NCBI RefSeq assembly: GCF_018739885.1
Contig: NZ_JADOES010000016.1
Span: 1 to 64,000, forward strand
DNA length: 64,000 bases
Reading direction: 5' to 3'
Source: Leptothoe spongobia TAU-MAC 1115
Lineage (GTDB): Bacteria > Cyanobacteriota > Cyanobacteriia > Phormidesmidales > Phormidesmidaceae
The notes under the pieces were generated by a model that was not told where the DNA came from, did not search any database, and was given only the letters and a program-made list of their open reading frames with translations. Positions within the stretch are counted from its first letter, which is position 1, and each line of letters starts with the position of its first letter. This document shows positions 58,805 to 64,000 of the stretch, piece after piece. Made by a program: the position numbers and the translations under genes.

Positions 58805-59824
58805 TCAGGAATGGTAAATCAGCCGATGACGGGGAATTTCTTCTTTTTTCAAACGTTGGCGGTGTAAATCGCCATAAAGGTCAAAGTAATCTAGCTCTTC
58901 TGGGGTGAGTGGGCCTTTTTCAATACCAGCAATGGCTTCATCAATGTGCTTCCGTTCGGTCCATCCTGCTAGAGCAATATCGACATTATTTTGACTAAGG
59001 GAATAGCGATATAAGTCAGGACAGGAGGGAATCCAACAACTCGCAGGTAATACTGGAGGGGCCTCCCAAAGGTAACTACCCATTCCACAGGTTTTAAATG
59101 TGACAATGCCAGGTCTTTGAGGATCTTGAGAGTCAAGTTTGGCAAAAACTTTGGTTTGTGCGGTGCGATGGGCCACGTTATGACGCACCATGATCACATC
59201 CAATAAGGGACTATTGAGCCATTGGTGTGCAAGGTCGAGACTATGAAAAGATGCACCAATATAGCGAACTATGCCCATTTTCTTCATTCGCTCAGATGTC
59301 TCAAACATTCTTTCGATTGTTCGCTGGTAAACGGAATTAGGACCGCGAAGATCGTTGGATGCACTCAGGCAGTTCTTAAAAGCAGCCTCATTTCCTGTGT
59401 CAATCCAGCCCCAGAAGAAGACATCAATATAGTCCATCTTTAAATCAATAAACTGATCTAACAAAGATGCCACTATTGCTTCTGGAGATTTTACCATATA
59501 GGTAACTGTTGCTAGAACAACTTTTTCTCTAGAGGATGAACCTCGTCCACAGAGTTTGCGTAATGCATCCCCCATCGAGCTATAGAGATGGTGGTGCAAG
59601 TCGCTGGAGTAGAAAAAATAGTTGATCCCGCGATCAAATGCATAAAGCGTATCTTCACTGGAGATCCGTTTACCACCCCCTAATCCTAAACAACTAACCA
59701 TTAAGTCCGTCCGTCCCAATTTTCGATAAAACGAAAAATCTGATGCTGATGGTTGTTTTTTAGGTACATCAACGGTTTGTTCGATCTTGTTGGGGATTAG
59801 GGGGTTGAGATCGATCAATTTCAT
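58805..59824 (-). CDS. Aldo/keto-reductase-like protein with degenerate active site
   Basis: This is a 339-residue protein with the AKR TIM-barrel pattern (YRKLGRTDLMVSCLGLGGG, YAFDRGINYFFYSSD, SMGDALRKL, YIDVFF, IVRYIGASFH, then a C-terminal ALAGWTERKHIDEAI segment). Read against the family tetrad Asp-Tyr-Lys-His, the Asp of the NFFDTA block is Tyr (NYFFYSS), the Lys of the LATK strand is Val (LATV), and the His after YIDxxxx is Gly. Normal carbonyl reduction is therefore unlikely, though cofactor or peptide binding may remain. The gene lies between an atypical precursor (59856, 31 nt upstream) and the parvulin-like gene (about 70 nt downstream), in one probable operon. A role in lanthipeptide maturation is inferred from position only. 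No good ribosome binding site is seen before the ATG. Confidence 0.8.
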   Translation of the reverse strand: MKLIDLNPLIPNKIEQTVDVPKKQPSASDFSFYRKLGRTDLMVSCLGLGGGKRISSEDTLYAFDRGINYFFYSSDLHHHLYSSMGDALRKLCGRGSSSREKVVLATVTYMVKSPEAIVASLLDQFIDLKMDYIDVFFWGWIDTGNEAAFKNCLSASNDLRGPNSVYQRTIERMFETSERMKKMGIVRYIGASFHSLDLAHQWLNSPLLDVIMVRHNVAHRTAQTKVFAKLDSQDPQRPGIVTFKTCGMGSYLWEAPPVLPASCWIPSCPDLYRYSLSQNNVDIALAGWTERKHIDEAIAGIEKGPLTPEELDYFDLYGDLHRQRLKKEEIPRHRLIYHS

Positions 59825-59855
59825 GGTTTTAAGGACATAAGGTTATTTATCGTGA

Positions 59856-60212
59856 TCAACAACTTGGTTGGGTGCAATGAGTTAATGCTGTCATTGCCTT
59901 TACTCCAATTCCTCCGGCTATAGAAAGCAGCTCTGCTTCACTCAGTAAGTCTGCTTGCATTTGGAGTAATTGGGAGAGGCTATCGTTAGATAACTGATAT
60001 CCCTGCGAGATCGCAGCAGTCTTAACCAATGAGATTGCCTCTTCTGGGTTAGCAGCCTGCTGAATTTTTTGGCACAGTTGTTTATCTTGCAAGAGGGTTT
60101 TGATTTGATCCTGGACCTCTGGATTGGGAGCATCTTGGGTGACTGAAGTGCCTGGCATCGTGCCTGGGCTCATGGCTGGTGTGGTAACTAATGTCTGAAG
60201 TTTGAGTTTCAT
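59856..60212 (-). CDS. Atypical Nif11-leader lanthipeptide precursor with N-terminal extension
   Basis: This is a 118-residue precursor. Residues 36-101 match the Nif11-like leader (IKTLLQDKQLCQKIQQAA, PEEAISLVKTAAI, LSEAELLSIAGG). A preceding extension of about 35 residues is rich in Thr, Met and Pro and absent from the other precursors. The core is IGVKAMTALTHCTQPSC, with three Thr, one Ser and two Cys. It is the precursor placed directly in front of the AKR-like and PpiC-like genes, so those proteins may serve it in particular (inference). The Cys in the leader (LCQK) is unusual for this array. Confidence 0.84.
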   Translation of the reverse strand: MKLKLQTLVTTPAMSPGTMPGTSVTQDAPNPEVQDQIKTLLQDKQLCQKIQQAANPEEAISLVKTAAISQGYQLSNDSLSQLLQMQADLLSEAELLSIAGGIGVKAMTALTHCTQPSC

Positions 60213-60571
60213 AATTAATGTGCTCTTCTGCTTTTTAGAGTTTTTCGATGGATTGAAAATCGTTTTATCCAGTTAACTGTTGTTGATTTCGGGTTTTCTA
60301 GTCTCAACCCAGATGGATAAAATGGTTGTTTTAGAGCTTGCACTTGGCGATCAAGCGTCAGCCCGCCCTGGACTCAAATTCGCAAGGCTAACTGAATCAA
60401 AACCCACTAACGCATTAGCGTTCTCGAAGAGTAGGGATTAAAGCGTCCCTGACATCCTATATTTAGGCCTTACAGCCAACTTGTCCCTTTAGTGGACAGC
60501 CCTCAATTAGCGTTGGGTTTTGAACCCAATGTGGGTTTGCGCCTCACCATCGACTTAGCGCAAGATATGAA
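60213..60571. other. 359-bp gene-free region with several short hairpins
   Basis: No open frame with family similarity is visible. Short inverted repeats are clustered: AACGC-ATTA-GCGTT, AGGGA...TCCCT, TGTCC...GGACA and TTGGGTT...AACCCAA. Base composition and hairpin density differ from the other precursor spacers. It could be the structured end of a decayed insertion element (IS200/IS605-like ends are hairpin-rich) or a structured 5' leader of the gene at 59856. Confidence 0.4.
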
Positions 60572-60841
60572 TTAGCAACCACACCAAGTGACTGCTTGGG
60601 TAGGACCGCACCCAACTATCGTTGGCCGGCCCCCTGATACGTTTAGCAGTTCTGTTTCACTCAGTTTTATAGGATTCAGCAGACCTTGGAACAGTTGGGA
60701 GAGATCGGCACTAGAAAATTGATCGCCGTTTTTAGGTCCAGCAGTTCGGATGAGTGTGACTGATTCTTCCAGGCTGGTTGCCTTCCGAAGTTTCTGCTGT
60801 AGGGTTGCATCACTCAGGGAGGTTTTGAGTTGGTTCAACAT
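60572..60841 (-). CDS. Nif11-leader lanthipeptide precursor (core RPTIVGCGPTQAVTWCGC)
   Basis: This is an 89-residue member of the VTWCGC trio. The leader ends LSETELLNVSGG; the core has three Thr and three Cys. It differs from its neighbour at 60917 at only two core positions plus a few leader positions, consistent with recent tandem duplication. The ribosome binding site is weak (AAGAAA). Confidence 0.87.
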   Translation of the reverse strand: MLNQLKTSLSDATLQQKLRKATSLEESVTLIRTAGPKNGDQFSSADLSQLFQGLLNPIKLSETELLNVSGGRPTIVGCGPTQAVTWCGC

Positions 60842-60916
60842 GGTTGTGTTTTCTTATGAGTAGTTAGTTTTCAAGATCAAAATTTCGACAAGATGGATAT
60901 GCCCCACTGACGTAAA

Positions 60917-61186
60917 TTAGCAACCACACCAAGTGACTGCTTGAGTAGCACCGCATCCAAGGATCGTTGGTGAGCCTCCTGATATGTTTAGCAGTTCTGT
61001 TTCACTCAGTTTTATGGGGTTCAGCAGACCTTGTAACAGTTGGGAAAGATCGGCACTAGAAAATTGATCGCCGTTTTTGGGTCCAGCAGTTCGAATGACT
61101 GAGATCGCCTCTTCCAGGCTGGTTGCCTTCTGAAGTTGCTGCTGCAAGATTGCATCGCTTAGGGATGCTTTGAGTTGATTTAACAT
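60917..61186 (-). CDS. Nif11-leader lanthipeptide precursor (core SPTILGCGATQAVTWCGC)
   Basis: This is an 89-residue member of the VTWCGC trio. The leader ends LSETELLNISGG; the core has one Ser, three Thr and three Cys. GAGGAA precedes the ATG. Ring number could be up to three if every Cys is used. Confidence 0.88.
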   Translation of the reverse strand: MLNQLKASLSDAILQQQLQKATSLEEAISVIRTAGPKNGDQFSSADLSQLLQGLLNPIKLSETELLNISGGSPTILGCGATQAVTWCGC

Positions 61187-61235
61187 GATTTTCCTCTTTT
61201 AAATGACTGTGCAAAGATAAGGTCTGTTTTTGGCA

Positions 61236-61278
61236 GTAGATGGGTGGATGAGTAGATGGGTGGATGAGTAGATGGGTG
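61236..61278. repeat. 16-bp direct tandem repeat, about 2.7 copies
   Basis: Unit GTAGATGGGTGGATGA at 61236-61251 and 61252-61267, with a partial third copy. It lies between two precursor genes. It is possibly slippage-prone; no function is evident. Confidence 0.85.
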
Positions 61279-61300
61279 TGGACGATTCAACTGGGGACTG

Positions 61301-61558
61301 CTACGCGCAGGGGGGTGCCTCCGTAATCGGAGATGGAAACTGCGATGCCCATCCCCCAGCTATTGTCAGCAGGTCTTCCTCGTTTAGCGGTTCAAAACCA
61401 GTTTTCACCAGTGTAGATAGACCCTCACTAAAGGCTTGATGTTCTTGTCCAACACCAACTGTTTTAATCAGTGAGATCGCCTCTTCTAGGCTAGCTACTG
61501 CCTTAAGCTTTTGGCGCAATTGCCCATTGCCGAGCAACGCCTTGAGTTGATTTAACAT
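61301..61558 (-). CDS. Nif11-leader lanthipeptide precursor (core WASQFPSPITEAPPCA)
   Basis: This is an 85-residue precursor. The leader starts MLNQLKALLGNGQLRQKLKA and ends NEEDLLTIAGG. The core has two Ser, one Thr and one Cys near its end, allowing one ring at most. AAGGAT precedes the ATG. Confidence 0.85.
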   Translation of the reverse strand: MLNQLKALLGNGQLRQKLKAVASLEEAISLIKTVGVGQEHQAFSEGLSTLVKTGFEPLNEEDLLTIAGGWASQFPSPITEAPPCA

Positions 61559-61668
61559 GGTTATCTATCCTTAGAAAATAAACAAAGAGGGTAGATGCAC
61601 GGGAGAAGCAGGAAAGATGACGTTTGTTTCGTCTCTCCTGCCTATGAGACTGCCAACAAAAAAGATTG

Positions 61669-61929
61669 CTAACAAACCTCAATACTGCAGCCTGAATGGT
61701 TGCCAGTGATTTTCGCTAGTCCACTACCCGCAATATCCAGCAGCGCTTTTTCATCAATGGTCTCCATTTTGCGTTGGAGCAATTGAGCCAGACCATCATG
61801 GGAAAACTGATACCCCTTTTGGGCTCCAGCAGATTTGATTAGTGCGATCGCATTCTCCAGATTACTAACAGCTTTGAGCTGCTACTGTAGTCGTACATTA
61901 TTGAGCAACACTTTAAGTCGATTCAACAT
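61669..61929 (-). pseudogene. Lanthipeptide precursor interrupted by one in-frame TAG
   Basis: On the minus strand the frame starts MLNRLKVLLNNVRLQ, meets TAG at codon 16 where relatives have CAG (Gln), and then continues unbroken. It reads through NLENAIALIKSAGAQKGYQF and a leader end LLDIAG to a core SGLAKITGNHSGCSIEVC and stop. AAGGAG precedes the ATG. The body is closest to the precursor at 63031. It is inactive unless the amber codon is read through. Confidence 0.85.
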
Positions 61930-62098
61930 TCTTTTCTCCTTTTGAGATTCACATTAATAAAATAGGTAAAGAAAATGCAAATAAATAAATAACATTCCTC
62001 CTTCTCCTCTTTTCCTTATTTTCCTTGCCTCTCTTCAACAAGTCTTTTTTGTGTCAACACATTATGGAGGGTGCTATGACTGTTCTCATAAGCCATAA

Positions 62099-62346
62099 TT
62101 AATTCCTGAGTACGTCGCTTCTTTTGCGACCTCCAGCTCCGGCTATAGAAAGCAATTCTGTTTCTGTCAGTTCTACAGGACTTAGTTGATTTTTAATGAG
62201 TTGGGCAAGGGTTCATTTGAGAATTGATATCCTTTTTTATCACTGGCTGTTTTGATAAGTGAAATTGCATTTGCTAGGCTATTGGCTTTCTTGATTTGTT
62301 GATGCAGTTTTGTATTAATTAGCAATGCTTGAATTTGGTTTAGCAT
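62099..62346 (-). pseudogene. Lanthipeptide precursor with a frameshift in the leader
   Basis: The frame opens MLNQIQALLINTKLHQQIKK and continues to GYQFSNE, then one base is missing near 62215. In the shifted frame the leader resumes (LAQLIKNQLSPVELTETELLSIAGA) and ends GGRKRSDVLRN. The residual core has no Cys, so even a repaired product could not form a thioether ring. AAGGAG precedes the ATG. Confidence 0.82.
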
Positions 62347-62466
62347 GATTTTCTCCTTTTGAGATTAAGATCACCGCAATGGGTGAATTACTGTTTTCAG
62401 GTTTATGGAAGAACTTGTTTGCTTGCCATAGACCTTAGTTATCACTTTACGAAGCGTTAGACTGAT

Positions 62467-62516
62467 TGTCGTTGCAGGAACTGTCTGAAAATCAATGCTA
62501 ATGGTCAGGTGATGTC
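62467..62516 (-). promoter_or_regulatory. TGTC four-box motif, copy 6
   Basis: TGTCGTTGCAGGAACTGTC, with boxes at 62467, 62482, about 62503 (degenerate, TGGTC) and 62513; offsets are 15, about 21 and 10. It lies 121 nt upstream of the frameshifted precursor. Confidence 0.58.
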
Positions 62517-62535
62517 AGATAGTGAGAAAAATACA

Positions 62536-62573
62536 GAAGTCCATGCAGGCATTGATTAACTTACATAGACTTC
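62536..62573 (-). terminator. Diverged hairpin downstream of a precursor gene
   Basis: GAAGTCCATGC pairs imperfectly with ACATAGACTTC (9 of 11). It is a copy of the hairpin at 57105-57140 in the same position relative to a TGTC motif, downstream of the precursor at 62641. Confidence 0.55.
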
Positions 62574-62640
62574 TATTAAAGCTAAGTTTAGTCAGAAATT
62601 AGTACGTCATGTAGGGCGATAATATACCTTTGTATATTAA

Positions 62641-62895
62641 TTAATAGCATTTGTCTGTGACTCTAGGCTTGTTGCCATCAAATCCTCCAGCTGCAGAGAT
62701 TAGCTTAGCTTCACTCAAATCTATCGGTTTCAATTGGTTGTCAATTAGCTGATCAAGCTCATTGTTGGGAAATAGCAACCCCTTTTCAGTGCCAGTAGCT
62801 TTGAGAAGTGAGATCGCATCTTCTAACGTATTGGCTGCTTTGATCTGTTGATGTAGTTGAGCGTCACTGAGTAACGTTTTGAGTTGATTTAACAT
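62641..62895 (-). CDS. Nif11-leader lanthipeptide precursor (core FDGNKPRVTDKCY)
   Basis: This is an 84-residue precursor. The leader starts MLNQLKTLLSDAQLHQQIKA and ends LSEAKLISAAGG. The short core has one Thr and one Cys, so a single ring of the T-x-x-C type is possible. It shares the GGFDG junction with the precursor next to LanM. AAGGAA precedes the ATG. Confidence 0.86.
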   Translation of the reverse strand: MLNQLKTLLSDAQLHQQIKAANTLEDAISLLKATGTEKGLLFPNNELDQLIDNQLKPIDLSEAKLISAAGGFDGNKPRVTDKCY

Positions 62896-63030
62896 GTCTG
62901 AATTTCCTTCTTGTGAGAGCTGGATTTGAAATTAAACTTGAACAAGATGGGCGATGCCACCCTGTCAGACTCTTTTTTGACAAGATTTGGACATATTTAG
63001 GCTGGAATCTAGAATAGTTAGAGAAAGATT

Positions 63031-63288
63031 TCAGCAAGTGTAGGGAGAACAGCTAACACGACCTGTAAAAGCCCCATGAGCTCCTCCAGCAACATCAAGT
63101 AGGCTTTTTTCGTCGATGGTCTCTACCTGGCTTTGGAGCAATTGAGTCAGACCATCATGGGAAAACTGATACCCCTTTTGGGCTCCAGCAGATTTGATCA
63201 GTGCGATCGCATCGTCTAGATTGTCAACGGTTTTTACCTGTCGCCACAATTGTATATTGTTGCTTAAGGCTTTGAGTTGGTTCAACAT
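63031..63288 (-). CDS. Nif11-leader lanthipeptide precursor (core AHGAFTGRVSCSPYTC)
   Basis: This is an 85-residue precursor. The leader reads MLNQLKALSNNIQLWRQVKT and ends DEKSLLDVAGG; the core has two Thr, two Ser and two Cys. It is the closest intact relative of the amber-interrupted copy at 61669. No clear ribosome binding site is seen, but a TGTC motif lies about 60 nt upstream, making it the probable first gene of the array. Confidence 0.85.
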   Translation of the reverse strand: MLNQLKALSNNIQLWRQVKTVDNLDDAIALIKSAGAQKGYQFSHDGLTQLLQSQVETIDEKSLLDVAGGAHGAFTGRVSCSPYTC

Positions 63289-63345
63289 AAAATACTGTTT
63301 TGCATTGAGATAGTTCTTTTCAATGCTATTGAAAATGAGATAAGT

Positions 63346-63396
63346 TGTCGTTACAGGAAAAGTCTGAGGATAACAAAAAACATGTCAGGTAAAGTC
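63346..63396 (-). promoter_or_regulatory. TGTC four-box motif, copy 7
   Basis: TGTCGTTACAGGAAAAGTC, with boxes at 63346, 63361, 63383 and 63393 (offsets 15, 22, 10). It lies about 58 nt upstream of the first precursor gene. Confidence 0.6.
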
Positions 63397-63463
63397 AGAA
63401 TAATTAGATTTGTCATTAGGGCATCTGTAATATGGTGATATTTATCCTGGCCTATGCTGATGC

Positions 63464-64000
63464 TTATTCACGCTTGCGGGCAACAATCTCAATGCAAGGG
63501 ATAGCATTAAAACTGTCTGGCTCCTTTGCTTCTAAAATGAGACGTTCAGGCATCTGATGCCTCTCTTGGGATGTGATCCATCCTAGTTTTTCCGCTTGAG
63601 TTGGAAAGTCTGCATGTTTCCATAACTGAGCCATGGCTGCATACATGACTTTCTTGTCTGCAGTGGTTGAAGCATAGGAATAACTAGCGTCTACACTCAC
63701 AAGGTCAAAACCTACTTGTGATAAGACTGATGGCAATAACCTCCCAATATCAGGGTTACCCGCATTGTGAATCATTGCCCGTCTAAAAATCTCCATCATC
63801 TCTTTCAAACTTGAAGTCTCGGAATGATAGAGGCTGGCACTCAAATCGTTTTCTCGAAACCCCACAAGACCACCAGGCTTTAATACTCTTTTTATTTCTG
63901 ATAAAGTCGAACTTATATCTGCAAACTGCATCAGGATAGTATGCCCGTAGACAGCATCAAATGTTTGGTCTGCCATAGGCAAATCGACCACACTGGCAGT
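63464..64000 (-). CDS. Class I SAM-dependent methyltransferase (partial, runs off the window)
   Basis: This is the C-terminal part of a Rossmann-fold methyltransferase. The visible 178 residues include the post-motif-I region (VVDLPMADQTFDAVYG), the motif SEIKRVLKPGGLVGFREND, and a lid-like helical segment; the glycine-rich motif I lies beyond 64000. The frame is open to the window edge, so the internal GTG at 63991 is probably not the start. It is of the UbiE/COQ5-like small-molecule type. It is on the same strand and upstream of the precursor array, separated by about 175 nt including a TGTC motif. Whether it modifies the peptide product or is unrelated cannot be decided here. Confidence 0.8.
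   Translation of the reverse strand, partial: TASVVDLPMADQTFDAVYGHTILMQFADISSTLSEIKRVLKPGGLVGFRENDLSASLYHSETSSLKEMMEIFRRAMIHNAGNPDIGRLLPSVLSQVGFDLVSVDASYSYASTTADKKVMYAAMAQLWKHADFPTQAEKLGWITSQERHQMPERLILEAKEPDSFNAIPCIEIVARKRE

Noticed and set aside
60213..60571. A further lanthipeptide precursor or an IS200/IS605 element in this gap
   Set aside because: No MLNQLK-type leader in any frame and no TnpA/TnpB fragment; hairpins alone are not enough.
14659..63396. Naming the repeated motif as the ends of a specific Tn7-like or CRISPR-associated transposon
   Set aside because: No transposase, TniQ, Cas gene or target duplication was seen in the window, so the assignment remains only one of two hypotheses.

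Overview
The window looks like accessory DNA of a cyanobacterium. The octamer GCGATCGC (HIP1) recurs throughout, for example near 5596, 9527, 17796, 26648, 41361, 55956 and 63201. The protein families are also typically cyanobacterial: CHAT/TPR proteins paired with filamentous-haemagglutinin-type secreted proteins, DUF928, AAA-CHASE2 proteins, very long Calx-beta/RTX proteins, and class II lanthipeptide genes with Nif11-like leaders. No rRNA, tRNA, CRISPR array or intact transposase was seen. Apart from the first 8 kb and one signalling gene, every gene is on the minus strand.

Layout. 136-8150 (+) is an operon of two secreted haemagglutinin-domain proteins and a TPR-CHAT protease-like protein. 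8216-12772 (-) holds a DUF928 protein and an overlapping pair of AAA-like NTPases, one with CHASE2. 13055-27364 (-) holds a 461-aa RTX protein and a 4115-aa RTX/Calx-beta/LamG protein with an intact metalloprotease motif. 27471-36210 (-) holds a small CHAT protein, a membrane endonuclease/exonuclease/phosphatase-family protein, and a second haemagglutinin-CHAT operon. 36357-40206 (-) is a peptide-export unit: a precursor with two tandem double-glycine sites, a TPR protein, and a C39-peptidase ABC transporter. 40455-41756 (-) is a secreted M23 peptidase. 42499-46350 (+) is a CBS-PAS-GGDEF-EAL signalling protein.

46370-63288 (-) is a natural-product locus. It has a two-module NRPS of architecture A-PCP-C-A-PCP-reductase lying 57 nt downstream of a ProcM-like LanM. 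Upstream of LanM lies an array of ten intact precursor genes with Nif11-type leaders and two broken ones. The array encloses a parvulin-like protein and an aldo/keto-reductase-like protein, and both have lost key catalytic residues. A truncated SAM methyltransferase runs off the right edge.

How the genes may work together (inference). LanM would dehydrate and cyclise the diverse short cores, and the C39 transporter 14 kb away could cut at the Gly-Gly sites and export them. The NRPS would release a dipeptide aldehyde. A repeated motif, TGTCGTTACAGAAAATGTC plus further TGTC boxes at offsets of 15, 21 and 10 nt, lies upstream of seven minus-strand genes, always in one orientation. It ties the RTX protein, a CHAT protein, the double-glycine peptide, the M23 peptidase and three precursor genes together, either as a shared regulatory region or as remnants of a mobile element.
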